A DNA stretch of 8,586 nucleotides from Muribaculaceae bacterium (GCA_009775355.1 VSPN01000066.1:1-8586), one strand, 5' to 3'. Numbered from the stretch's first letter, positions 1 through 6,574 are shown. Notes: generated from the sequence alone by a model not told the origin. Translations and numbers: made by a program.

Positions 1-186
1 TTATCTGACATACACAAACAAAACCACTATTATTTTGATGATACTCAGAGAATTATTCTAAAATTGTTGCTGACCGAGCTGATTGTGTTCGATTCGCTGA
101 ATAGTTACGCACATGAACCATTCAACCGCCTTACTGGTTTTGTAAGTTGCGGGTCAATGATGACCTGTAATTTACATCACAATTTA

Positions 187-1164
187 ATGAAAATAGAACC
201 CCGTACAATCAAGCACGAGAAATTCAAGGAAATGGTCAAGGATTGGCTTGACACCCACCGCGAGGAATACTGCGCTTTTGCCGAGGAAGTGAGCAAGCGC
301 GACCGTTCAGGTTTTCAACGGATATTTCTATACGCACAGTTTGCCGCTCCCGGATTTGCCGGTGTGGTAATGGAAAAGATGTCGGAAAAAGACCCGAAGG
401 ATTTAGATTCAATCGAAAAATTCTTGAAGGATGCTGACATTGCCTCCACTATTGTAAATGAATTCCAGTCGCAGGAACCTGATTCAATCGTTCCGGCTAT
501 GCTGGCATGGATGTATTTCGGCAACAGTTGGGAAATGATGGTAGCATATAATGAGGAAATGATACAGGACAAGGAGAGCAGTTTCGTTGACCGTATCAAA
601 GCCCGCTTTGTGATATTTACCACAATCAAGATGAGTATAGCCAACGGACATCGCACAAAGGAAGATTGGAGGGAGTTCAGAAAGATTCAAAAGTCTATGG
701 GTAGTGTCGTGCCCGTTACCGATTCGGCAATCGCCGAATTTGACGAGGAAGAATCGGCAGCCACAGCGGACAGCACCGATGCTGAAACGACCGATGAAAA
801 GAAAGAACCGAGGAAGCGCGGCAGGAAGAAAGTCCGTGAGGCTCTCGACAACCTCATACCCGACAACACTGACCGCATCAAGGGCAAAATATCGGAGTTC
901 CTGAAACTCCGGTCGAGCGGCAATGACCTCGCCATGCTGTATATCTATCTTCACGAGGATTCGCACATACGCAGTTGCGACATCTCCACATTTCACGATG
1001 CCCTGTCGGAACATTATCCCGAACACAAGTTTGTCGGTCTGCGCGGAGTGCAGAAAGCCCATCAGCAGCTCACCACTCCAATGATGGGAGGCAAGCGCAT
1101 GATTGATATGGGGCAGGATAAAAAGAATCTCGACAATATCAGAAATCATTTTGAGGCGGCATAA
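187..1164 (+). CDS. Element-borne protein of unknown function with charged linker and C-terminal domain
   Basis: The function is unknown and I cannot name a family with certainty. The proposed start is ATG 187, giving 325 residues; the sequence from there (MKIEPRTIKHEKF) reads as a normal soluble helical N-terminus. The frame is also open upstream to position 1, and TTG 64 would add 41 unconvincing residues. Residues 1-180 form a helical, aromatic-rich domain. An acidic stretch (about 183-204, EFDEEE start) is followed by a basic AT-hook-like patch PRKRGRKK (208-215). A C-terminal domain of about 110 residues ends in a segment that could be winged-helix-like. Acidic linker plus basic patch suggests contact with DNA, which is inference. 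It is followed by a strong terminator and so is transcribed apart from the HTH gene. A gene in this position usually sits between the integrase and the replication module. Confidence 0.7.
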   Translation: MKIEPRTIKHEKFKEMVKDWLDTHREEYCAFAEEVSKRDRSGFQRIFLYAQFAAPGFAGVVMEKMSEKDPKDLDSIEKFLKDADIASTIVNEFQSQEPDSIVPAMLAWMYFGNSWEMMVAYNEEMIQDKESSFVDRIKARFVIFTTIKMSIANGHRTKEDWREFRKIQKSMGSVVPVTDSAIAEFDEEESAATADSTDAETTDEKKEPRKRGRKKVREALDNLIPDNTDRIKGKISEFLKLRSSGNDLAMLYIYLHEDSHIRSCDISTFHDALSEHYPEHKFVGLRGVQKAHQQLTTPMMGGKRMIDMGQDKKNLDNIRNHFEAA

Positions 1165-1185
1165 CGCCGAAATTTTATCATACTG

Positions 1186-1220
1186 AAGCCATCTGACCGC
1201 TTGCGGCCGGGTGGCTTTTT
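1186..1220 (+). terminator. Intrinsic terminator after the first gene
   Basis: A GC-rich hairpin (1188-1215) pairs GCCATCTGACCG with CGGCCGGGTGGC around a four-base loop, allowing two G-T wobbles and one mismatch. A run of five T (1216-1220) follows, and two A residues at 1186-1187 can pair with the first two T. It starts 22 bases after the stop codon at 1164, as expected for a factor-independent terminator separating this gene from the replication operon. Confidence 0.85.
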
Positions 1221-1254
1221 CCGTTTATATCCACTTTGATTTTTCTCTATTCAG

Positions 1255-1297
1255 TTCGTTTAATTCGTTTAATTGCGTCAACGAAATTAAACGAATT
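1255..1297. repeat. Three copies of TTCGTTTAA, two tandem and one inverted
   Basis: TTCGTTTAA occurs at 1255-1263 and 1264-1272 head to tail, and inverted as TTAAACGAA at 1287-1295. The second and third copies lie in a perfect 13-bp inverted repeat (1262-1274 with 1285-1297; spacer 1275-1284). The cluster ends 28 bases upstream of the -33 element of the next promoter. It could be a multi-site operator for the HTH protein encoded downstream, iteron-like initiator sites, or arm-type sites for a recombinase. Confidence 0.7.
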
Positions 1298-1325
1298 TAT
1301 TTGGCTGATACAGTGCGTTATAGCT

Positions 1326-1357
1326 ATTGTAAAGCGGGCAGTTGTCCATTATCTTTG
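1326..1357 (+). promoter_or_regulatory. Bacteroidota-type promoter of the HTH-ATPase operon
   Basis: The -7 element TATCTTTG (1350-1357) matches TAnnTTTG exactly. A -33 element ATTG (1326-1329) lies 20 bases upstream, within the usual 19-21 spacing. Transcription would start near 1363-1365, giving a leader of about 85 bases before ATG 1450. Confidence 0.7.
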
Positions 1358-1449
1358 CATCGCCGTTTCGGACGGAGCGGCGGCTAAACGGTTTCTAACG
1401 TCGCCAAAATCGTTCAGCTCTTAACAATCCGGCGACATGGCATTTGCCT

Positions 1450-1761
1450 ATGACAAATCTATTAGAGTTAATCAACAGTGGTGTGACCGGCGTTACGCTC
1501 AATGTCAAACTTGAAGACCTCGTTGAGCTGGTAAGACAGACAATCGAGGCCGCAAAGACGGAGCTGCTTCCGGCTATGGTTAGCGCGGCACAGGAGGTCT
1601 TGCTTACCAAGAAGGAGGTGATGGAGAAATTCGGCGTGTGCCATACCACCCTCTGGAACTGGAACCGAAACAATATCCTCATCCCGGTAAAAGTCGGGAA
1701 GAAGGTGTGCTACCGCCAGAGCGATGTGGAGCGTCTGATACTTGAAAAGGCGAGACAATGA
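1450..1761 (+). CDS. Helix-turn-helix DNA-binding protein, excisionase/MerR-like
   Basis: A 103-residue protein. Residues 51-98 form a winged helix-turn-helix of the excisionase/HTH_17 type: LLTKKEVMEKFGV is the first helix and turn, CHTTLWNWNR the recognition helix, then IPVKVGKKVCYRQSDVERLI as wing and closing helix. Residues 1-45 are predicted helical and may dimerise. Such proteins in Bacteroidales elements act as recombination directionality factors or as regulators of excision and replication genes; which applies here cannot be read from sequence. ATG 1450 is preferred. TTG 1444 in the same frame adds only two residues, and ATG 1437 is in another frame that closes at 1514. The stop overlaps the next start by four bases (ATGA, 1758-1761), implying co-translation with the ATPase. 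The repeats at 1255-1297 are natural candidate binding sites. Confidence 0.85.
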   Translation: MTNLLELINSGVTGVTLNVKLEDLVELVRQTIEAAKTELLPAMVSAAQEVLLTKKEVMEKFGVCHTTLWNWNRNNILIPVKVGKKVCYRQSDVERLILEKARQ

Positions 1762-2792
1762 TGGATGCGCAGGAATTGAATCGGCTCTGGCAGTCATATC
1801 AGCTCAGAGTTACGGACGAGATTGTCAGAAGCCCGGAAGTTCTCTTTTGCAACGGTTCGGCAATCGGCACACTCGGCAACTTCTCGGCATCGACCGGAAA
1901 GGCGAAAAGCAAAAAGACATTCAACGTGAGTGCCATCCTTGCGGCTGCGCTCACCAACGGGGAGGTGTTGCGTTACATCGCCGAGTTTATCGACGACAAA
2001 CGCACAATCCTCTATTTCGACACCGAGCAAAGTCCGCACCACTGCCAGCGGGTGATGAAACGTGCGTTGCGCCTTGCGGGACTTCCGGTTGACAGGCATC
2101 CCGAAAATCTGATCTTCGCCCAGCTCCGCGCACTGACACCAGACCTTCGCCTTGAACTTATCGACAATGCTATCGCAAACACACCCAATGTCGGACTGGT
2201 CATAATAGACGGAGTACGCGACCTGATGTTCGACATCAACAACGCCATTGAATCGTCAAGGCTTATCGGCAAACTGATGGAGTGGACGGACAAGTATCAG
2301 ATACACATCCACACCGTCCTGCATCTGAACAAGAGCGATGATAACGTGCGCGGTCATATAGGCACAGAACTCAACAACAAGGCGGAGACCGTTCTGCAAG
2401 TATGCAAAAGCACGACCGACAGCGAAGTGACCGAGGTATCGGCATCATGTATCCGCTCAATGGATTTTCCGCCCTTTGCTTTCATCGTCAATGAATCCGG
2501 GCTTCCGGAGATTGCCACCGAGTACACCTTTGCCGGAAAATCAAAGGTTCAGACCTTCTCATACTCGGAGCTCACTCCCGAACAGCACCGGCAGGCTCTT
2601 GAAAAGGCTTTTGCCAACGGCGCGATAAAAGGCTGTCAGAACTGCGAGGACAGCATCAAGAGAGCCTATGCCGCCTGCGGGTTTCCATACGGCGACGGCA
2701 AAGTGACGAAACTGAAATCATTTCTCATGAACAAACGGATGGTAGTCCGGGAAAACGGCACATACTCATACAACCCCGATTTTTATTACTGA
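1758..2792 (+). CDS. RepA-like/RecA-fold AAA ATPase, putative replicative helicase
   Basis: A 344-residue protein with the layout of RepA-type hexameric ATPases. The nucleotide-binding loop is around residues 47-54 (GKAKSKKT), where the second glycine of the standard Walker A motif is lysine. A beta strand with an acidic residue follows at 85-91 (LYFDTEQ). Walker B is at 146-152 (GLVIIDG), and a sensor-like segment at 187-202 contains H189, N191, K192 and R198-G199. The C-terminal part (about 265-344) is a small predicted winged-helix region. In RepA families the protein unwinds DNA at an origin; here it probably serves replication of the excised element together with the primase downstream. 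Start ATG 1758 overlaps the HTH stop. A second ATG at 1761 would lose one residue. Family assignment is confident; helicase activity is inferred. Confidence 0.85.
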   Translation: MMDAQELNRLWQSYQLRVTDEIVRSPEVLFCNGSAIGTLGNFSASTGKAKSKKTFNVSAILAAALTNGEVLRYIAEFIDDKRTILYFDTEQSPHHCQRVMKRALRLAGLPVDRHPENLIFAQLRALTPDLRLELIDNAIANTPNVGLVIIDGVRDLMFDINNAIESSRLIGKLMEWTDKYQIHIHTVLHLNKSDDNVRGHIGTELNNKAETVLQVCKSTTDSEVTEVSASCIRSMDFPPFAFIVNESGLPEIATEYTFAGKSKVQTFSYSELTPEQHRQALEKAFANGAIKGCQNCEDSIKRAYAACGFPYGDGKVTKLKSFLMNKRMVVRENGTYSYNPDFYY

Positions 2793-2865
2793 TTTAGTTC
2801 GGTTCAGTACGGGGTGTATATATGTGAGCTGAACCTGAACCAAATCCCCAACACATATTTTCGAT
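2793..2865 (+). promoter_or_regulatory. Inverted repeat and possible weak promoter before the primase gene
   Basis: The arms at 2797-2807 (GTTCGGTTCAG) and 2829-2840 (CTGAACCTGAAC) pair over 11 bp with one bulged base, enclosing a 21-base loop. TATATATG (2817-2824) differs from the -7 consensus TAnnTTTG at one base and has TTTA 20 bases upstream (2793-2796). The palindrome would cover this possible promoter. It could equally be an RNA hairpin between two co-transcribed genes. A second crossing pair, ATATGTG (2820-2826) with CACATAT (2852-2858), is possible. Confidence 0.45.
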
Positions 2866-3741
2866 ATGCTCAAAGAGATTAAATCAATCCCTTTAGCCGC
2901 CTTCTTGTCCCGTCTCGGACACAAGCCGGCGGCGAGAAAAGGAACGAGGCTCTGGTATAAGTCGCCGTTGCGACAGGAACAGACGCCATCGTTCAAAGTC
3001 GAGACAACGCTCAACTGCTGGTATGACTTCGGTCTTGGCAGAGGCGGCAACATCATTGACTTGGCAACAGAGTTGTATCAGTCAACCGACCTGCGCTATC
3101 TCATGCGTTGCATTGCCAACAGTTGTCCGGTGCCATCGGTGCAGACAGTCGCTTCCTCTTTTGCTCCGAGACACTCTGCACCGAGTATGGAGCGGTTTGA
3201 GGTCGTGCCACTGGAACACCGCGCACTTGTCGCATACCTTCAAGAGCGTGGCATTCCGGCACACATCGCCAAGGCGAACTGCAAGGAGGCTCATTACAGC
3301 TTCAAGGGTAAATCATATTTTGCCGCGGCATTTGAGAATGTCAGCGGAGGCTGGGAACTGCGCAACAGATATTTCAAAGGTTGCCGGGGACGCAAGTACA
3401 TCTCATATCTGCCGTGGGCAAGAGATGGCCCGTCAACAGAGTGTACTGTGTTCGAGGGATTCATTGATTATCTCTCGGCACTTACACTCGGTATAATCAA
3501 CGGAGCCGACGCAATCATCCTCAACTCGGTTGTCAATGTCAACAAAGCAGTACCGTATCTCAAAGATTACACCACCATCAACTGCTATCTTGACAACGAC
3601 AATGCCGGGCAAACAGCACTCGCCGAGTTGAAAGCCATATATGGCTCAATCGTGATTGACCGCTCCACACTCTATTCAGAGTTTAACGACTTGAATGATT
3701 TTCTTGTCAACCAAAGTTCAAACATCAAACAAAACAAATGA
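2866..3741 (+). CDS. Primase-like protein: CHC2-type N-domain plus TOPRIM domain
   Basis: A 291-residue protein. Residues 30-65 have the CHC2 zinc-finger fold signature of DnaG-type primases (SPLRQEQTPSFKV, then GRGGNIIDL), but the metal ligands are mostly replaced: S33 and R36 stand where Cys and His are expected, and only C51 remains. The TOPRIM domain spans about 190-285, with the catalytic glutamate in FEGFID (E197), the metal-binding DNDNAG motif (243-248) and the closing NDLNDFL (274-280). TOPRIM primases make RNA primers for replication. In mobilizable elements they are thought to prime the transferred strand or the excised circle. It lacks the helicase-binding C-domain of DnaG and is about half its length, which is normal for element-encoded versions. 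It ends in a four-base overlap with the next gene. Confidence 0.85.
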   Translation: MLKEIKSIPLAAFLSRLGHKPAARKGTRLWYKSPLRQEQTPSFKVETTLNCWYDFGLGRGGNIIDLATELYQSTDLRYLMRCIANSCPVPSVQTVASSFAPRHSAPSMERFEVVPLEHRALVAYLQERGIPAHIAKANCKEAHYSFKGKSYFAAAFENVSGGWELRNRYFKGCRGRKYISYLPWARDGPSTECTVFEGFIDYLSALTLGIINGADAIILNSVVNVNKAVPYLKDYTTINCYLDNDNAGQTALAELKAIYGSIVIDRSTLYSEFNDLNDFLVNQSSNIKQNK

Positions 3742-4247
3742 TGAAAACCACAAAAGCATCATCAACACCCGCATCTAAGTCAACCGAGTTGACCGATGCA
3801 GCCAAATCCAAAGTAACAACCTCTAACCCACAAATTATTATGCAACCTGATAACTCAACTAACTCAATCATCTCCACATCCACAGTTAACAGCGACAACA
3901 CTATTAACAGCACCACACCTGCCAACGCTGACAATCTGTTTGACAACGAGCAGATAGCAACCGAAGCAACAGCTATAACCACCACAACCGAGGCGCCGAA
4001 ACAACAGCGCATCGGCAAGCAACAGCGCAAATCGGACTTCGCCGAGTTCAAGGCTACATTCCTTGCTCCTGCAAAGCTGGTGAACCGCCATGCCCTGAAC
4101 ATCGAAGGCGACCTATGGGACCGACTTGAGCGCGTTTCCAGAATCCTCGGCGACCGTGGCACTACCGTCAGCAGCTACGCCAACGCCATCCTCGCCGAGC
4201 ATCTGAAACAGTATGCCGACGACATCGAAATCTGGCGCAAGCTCTAA
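3738..4247 (+). CDS. DUF3408-type mobilization-region protein
   Basis: A 169-residue protein of two unlike parts. Residues 1-85 are low-complexity and rich in Thr, Ser, Asn and Ala, with no predicted fold. Residues 88-100 are basic (KQQRIGKQQRKSD). Residues 100-169 match the DUF3408 pattern, ending in a helix with EHLKQYADDIEIWRKL. DUF3408 proteins recur beside mobilization genes in Bacteroidales elements, and their fold resembles small DNA-binding partition or relaxosome proteins; the function is not established. The start at ATG 3738 overlaps the primase stop (3739-3741); the second ATG at 3741 is equally possible. It is the last gene before the repeat-rich gap, consistent with a product acting on that DNA. 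The encoded N-terminal tail is visibly more AT-rich than the C-terminal half. Confidence 0.75.
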   Translation: MMKTTKASSTPASKSTELTDAAKSKVTTSNPQIIMQPDNSTNSIISTSTVNSDNTINSTTPANADNLFDNEQIATEATAITTTTEAPKQQRIGKQQRKSDFAEFKATFLAPAKLVNRHALNIEGDLWDRLERVSRILGDRGTTVSSYANAILAEHLKQYADDIEIWRKL

Positions 4248-4419
4248 TGTTTAACCCGACCGCAGGGAGCGGTTATCGTCAGCGCACAACTGAGAAACGA
4301 TAGTGGATTAGTTGGGGATGCAAGGGTATGTTTCGGGAGGTAAAAAATTCCCACCCGAAACCCCTCGCATCCCGAAGGACGCTCTCTGTTCCCTGCGGTC
4401 ACCATCCCCAACCCAACGA
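4248..4419. other. Putative oriT: dense inverted repeats upstream of mobC and the relaxase
   Basis: No gene is likely here. The inverted repeats are: GACCGCAGGGA (4258-4268) with TCCCTGCGGTC (4390-4400), 11 bp perfect; a local alternative ACCGC/GCGGT (4259-4263 with 4269-4273); TATCGT/ACGATA (4274-4279 with 4297-4302); GTTGGGGATG (4311-4320) with CATCCCCAAC (4403-4412), 10 bp perfect; and a long hairpin 4315-4373 built from GGGATGC/GCATCCC and GTTTCGGG/CCCGAAAC around an A-rich loop. The 10-bp pair shares bases with the hairpin and crosses the 11-bp pair, so two alternative states exist. Position directly before mobC and the relaxase is where oriT normally lies. The nick site cannot be assigned. 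An RNA role in mobC translation is an alternative, because one arm ends 7 bases before the ATG. Confidence 0.65.
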
Positions 4420-4806
4420 ATGAGAAAGTTCAATCAGGACGCTCCCGGTGTAAAACTCCGCGGGCGACCGAAGAAAGAATCCAGCGATAAAAGAGACCGC
4501 AAAGTCTCAGTGAATTTTACCGATGCCGAAGAGCGCGAGGTGAAAGCCAAGGCCGCAGCCGCCGGTGTTAGCATCGCCGAACTGCTTAGAATCTCCGCCT
4601 TCCGGCTCTCGATTGTCGGTCGTCTTACCGATTTTGAACGTGAGGCGATACGCGAACTGATGTATCAAGGCAAGAATCTCAACGCTCAGGTCAAGGCTTG
4701 TCAGGCTAACTCATGGCCCTCGACAAAGCGTAAAGCAGAGGCTTGTCTCGACGAAATTTTAGCCACTCTTGGTAAGTTGAAAACATCAAATTCCTCATTG
4801 TTATGA
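4420..4806 (+). CDS. mobC: MobC-like relaxosome accessory protein
   Basis: A 128-residue basic protein. Residues 14-19 (RGRPKK) form an AT-hook-like patch. Residues 28-62 fit a ribbon-helix-helix: strand KVSVNFT, helix DAEEREVKAKAAAAG, then SIAELLRISAF. The C-terminal helical part carries the NLNAQVKA signature (86-93) corresponding to the conserved NLNQ region of MobC proteins. MobC proteins bind oriT, help melt DNA around nic and load the relaxase. ATG 4420 is chosen because the same frame upstream (from about 4312) runs through the inverted repeats and gives an unprotein-like sequence. The stop overlaps the relaxase start by four bases (4803-4806), so the two are made together. Confidence 0.85.
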   Translation: MRKFNQDAPGVKLRGRPKKESSDKRDRKVSVNFTDAEEREVKAKAAAAGVSIAELLRISAFRLSIVGRLTDFEREAIRELMYQGKNLNAQVKACQANSWPSTKRKAEACLDEILATLGKLKTSNSSLL

Positions 4807-5750
4807 TAGCAAAAATACTCGCAAAAGGAGCCACAGCCGATATTGTCGGCTATGTTATGCGTGAGTTCCACGACAAGGAACAGTTTACCCCCGACACTTG
4901 GCGAGTGATAGATTCCGACGGCGTTCTCGGAGATGACTACCGCAGAGTTGTGGACAGTTTCGACATCGGGGCGAGTCTCAACAAGAGAATCAGCAAACCA
5001 ATCGGACACATCGCCATGAGTTTCGACAGGGCAGATTTGCCCCGTCTCACCGATGAGTTTATGGTTCAGTTGGCGAAAGAATATATGGAATGTATGGGCA
5101 TCCGGGACACGCAATATCTGATAGTTCGTCATCTCGAAACCGGCTCTCCGCACTTTCATATCGTCTATAATCGGGTAAATCTCCACGGCAAAGCCATTGA
5201 TGAAAGTAAGAATTTTGACAAAAGCCGTGATGCGACAAAGGCTATTAAACTGAAATATGGACTGACTTTTTCGCCGAAGAAGAAACTGTATGAGGATGCG
5301 ATTGGCGAGATGAAGCCCAAGATTCAGGCGGCGATGTACCACTGCAAGTCGTGGGACGAGTTCCGCCGTCGCCTCGCTCCCGCTGGTATAACAGTGGAGT
5401 TTTACAACGACCGCGATACCGGCAAACCGCAGGGCATACGATTCTCCGACGGCGAATTCACCTTCAACGGCTCGAAAATTGACCGCGCTTTTTCCTACAG
5501 GCGCCTTGACAAATTTTTTGCCAAGAACGCCGAGATAAGAGAGGCACAACCTCAGCGTTCGACACCGATTTCGGTGGCTGCAAAGGTCAGGGAGACTCCT
5601 GTGGCTAATGTTGTAGAGAACATAATCGAGACTGGATGTCAGGCTGTCGGCGGACTGTTCCAGGTCGGGCCCGGCTATGACCCCGAGGAAGAAGCCTTCA
5701 TCCGCGCGATGAAAAAGAAACCCAAAAAGAAAAAAGGAAGATCACTGTAA
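4803..5750 (+). CDS. MOBP-type relaxase (mobilization nuclease)
   Basis: A 315-residue relaxase of the Relaxase/MobA-VirD2-like family. The likely catalytic tyrosine is Y17 (in VGYVMR). A strand with GHIAMSF lies at 68-74. The metal-binding histidine motif is RHLETGSPHFHIVYNR (109-124), with H110, H117 and H119, and N123 following. A conserved later segment, GIRFSDGEFTFNGSKID (211-227), is typical of Bacteroidales mobilization relaxases. The protein would cut one strand at oriT, stay attached to the 5' end and lead it to the recipient. It is short, with no helicase or primase domain fused, and ends in a lysine-rich tail (304-311). The stop TAA shares one base with the next ATG (5750). An element-encoded coupling protein is absent, so export would depend on a helper. 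Confidence 0.9.
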   Translation: MIAKILAKGATADIVGYVMREFHDKEQFTPDTWRVIDSDGVLGDDYRRVVDSFDIGASLNKRISKPIGHIAMSFDRADLPRLTDEFMVQLAKEYMECMGIRDTQYLIVRHLETGSPHFHIVYNRVNLHGKAIDESKNFDKSRDATKAIKLKYGLTFSPKKKLYEDAIGEMKPKIQAAMYHCKSWDEFRRRLAPAGITVEFYNDRDTGKPQGIRFSDGEFTFNGSKIDRAFSYRRLDKFFAKNAEIREAQPQRSTPISVAAKVRETPVANVVENIIETGCQAVGGLFQVGPGYDPEEEAFIRAMKKKPKKKKGRSL

Positions 5751-6502
5751 TGGCAGATTTATACTCACTCGTCAAGAAACAAGACGAGAAGATTGACGAC
5801 CTTCTCAAAACCGCGAAAGAGAACAAGGATTTACTGACAGGAATTGATACGCGATTGGCATCCGAGCCTGTGCAGACGGAACCGTCGGCACCAGCAATCC
5901 CGGAGAAAATCCAAGTGGAGCTGCCCGCGAACATCGCCACTAAAGAAAACGTATACGGAGCAGTAAGTCAGGCACTCAAGAATCAAACGGATTATACGGC
6001 GCAGGCTATTACTAAGGTATGCAGTGGCTTTATGTTTAAGTCACCCTCGCCCTCACCATCGACACCGGCACTCAGTGATGAACAGATACGAAAAATCGCA
6101 CAAGAGGCGGCAGATAAAGCTGTGGATAAGCGTTACGAAAAATTGGATGCAGCCGCTGATACCGTATTGCATCGGATTTACAACCTTGTCCACGGTGCTA
6201 TCTGGGCGGCAATCCCTAAATGGGCGTATACCGTTTTCGCAATCGCAGTTATCGCTGCCGGAGGCTTCGGCTATGGATTCTTCCACCTGCTTGACGAAAC
6301 CTCCAAGCTGAAAGATGTCGAATGGCTCTATCGCTATGAGCGAGGGCTGAATCGAGACATGAATACGGTAATGCACCGTGAACGCCTTATGCTCCACGGA
6401 AAGTCCCATGAAGTTGACAGCATGAAATCGCTGATTCGCCATCACGAACAGCGAACCTGCGCCGACACCACTTACACATATTACTATCCCTCCAATCCCT
6501 AA
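5750..6502 (+). CDS. Coiled-coil protein with one membrane segment, downstream of the relaxase
   Basis: A 250-residue protein I cannot assign to a named family. Residues 1-35 are charged heptad-like helix (YSLVKKQDEKIDDLLK), followed by a Pro-rich linker (39-60) and a second Ser/Pro linker (98-107). Residues 109-147 form another charged helix. One hydrophobic segment, about 157-180 (YTVFAIAVIAAGGFGYGFF core), would cross the inner membrane. The C-terminal part (about 181-250) is charged and ends in a Tyr-rich tail. Genes of this build often follow relaxases in Bacteroidales mobilizable elements. An adapter between relaxosome and a host conjugation pore is an attractive but unproven role. It starts on the last base of the relaxase stop codon and is followed by a terminator, so it is the last gene of the mobilization operon. 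Confidence 0.75.
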   Translation: MADLYSLVKKQDEKIDDLLKTAKENKDLLTGIDTRLASEPVQTEPSAPAIPEKIQVELPANIATKENVYGAVSQALKNQTDYTAQAITKVCSGFMFKSPSPSPSTPALSDEQIRKIAQEAADKAVDKRYEKLDAAADTVLHRIYNLVHGAIWAAIPKWAYTVFAIAVIAAGGFGYGFFHLLDETSKLKDVEWLYRYERGLNRDMNTVMHRERLMLHGKSHEVDSMKSLIRHHEQRTCADTTYTYYYPSNP

Positions 6503-6510
6503 TCTCAGTC

Positions 6511-6550
6511 AATGCCACCGCCAGCTACCATAGTTGTCGGTGGCATTTTT
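6511..6550 (+). terminator. Intrinsic terminator of the mobilization operon
   Basis: A perfect 10-bp stem pairs AATGCCACCG (6511-6520) with CGGTGGCATT (6538-6547), with the T run continuing to 6550. It begins eight bases after the stop codon of the coiled-coil membrane protein. Confidence 0.9.
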
Positions 6551-6574
6551 ACGACTATCCAAAAAATGTCGTAA
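6549..6574. repeat. 7-bp inverted repeat TTACGAC/GTCGTAA, possible recombination site
   Basis: TTACGAC (6549-6555) and GTCGTAA (6568-6574) flank a 12-base A-rich centre. Short inverted arms around a small centre resemble a tyrosine-recombinase core site, and the position fits the end of the element, immediately after its last terminator. There is no matching copy at a left end in this window, so an att role is only a suggestion. Confidence 0.3.

Larger units (their letters stand above)
1221..1449 (+). promoter_or_regulatory. Regulatory region upstream of the replication module
   Basis: This 229-base gap has no convincing gene. It holds the repeat cluster at 1255-1297, the promoter at 1326-1357, and two possible leader hairpins: CGCCG/CGGCG (1361-1365 with 1378-1382) and GTCGCC/GGCGAC (1400-1405 with 1431-1436). 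The second ends 13 bases before the ATG at 1450 and could affect translation of the HTH gene; that role is inference. Confidence 0.5.
1..6550. mobile_element. Partial integrative mobilizable element (replication and mobilization modules)
   Basis: The co-directional order HTH protein, RepA-like ATPase, CHC2-fold/TOPRIM primase, DUF3408-type protein, repeat-rich gap, MobC, relaxase and coiled-coil membrane protein is the backbone of Bacteroidales mobilizable elements that are moved by conjugation machinery supplied in trans. No coupling protein, Tra genes or integrase lie in the window, so it would be mobilizable rather than self-transmissible as far as can be seen. The left edge lies outside the window or is unrecognised. 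The right edge is placed loosely after the terminator at 6511-6550, where base composition starts to change. Boundaries are inference. Confidence 0.75.

Noticed and set aside
1236..1424. 62-codon frame in the control region before the HTH gene
   Set aside because: It spans the repeat array and the promoter and has no protein-like pattern.
1437..1514. Small frame from ATG 1437 overlapping the HTH start, as a leader peptide
   Set aside because: Only 25 residues and no supporting motif; could be chance, although its overlap with the 1450 start is compatible with coupling.
4312..4419. N-terminal extension of the MobC-like protein
   Set aside because: The frame is open but runs through the nested inverted repeats and yields a Pro/Ser/Gly-rich non-protein-like sequence; ATG 4420 gives the normal MobC start.
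4701..5549. Long open frame on the - strand opposite the relaxase
   Set aside because: The + strand carries clear MobC and relaxase motifs; the reverse frame is a by-product of codon bias.
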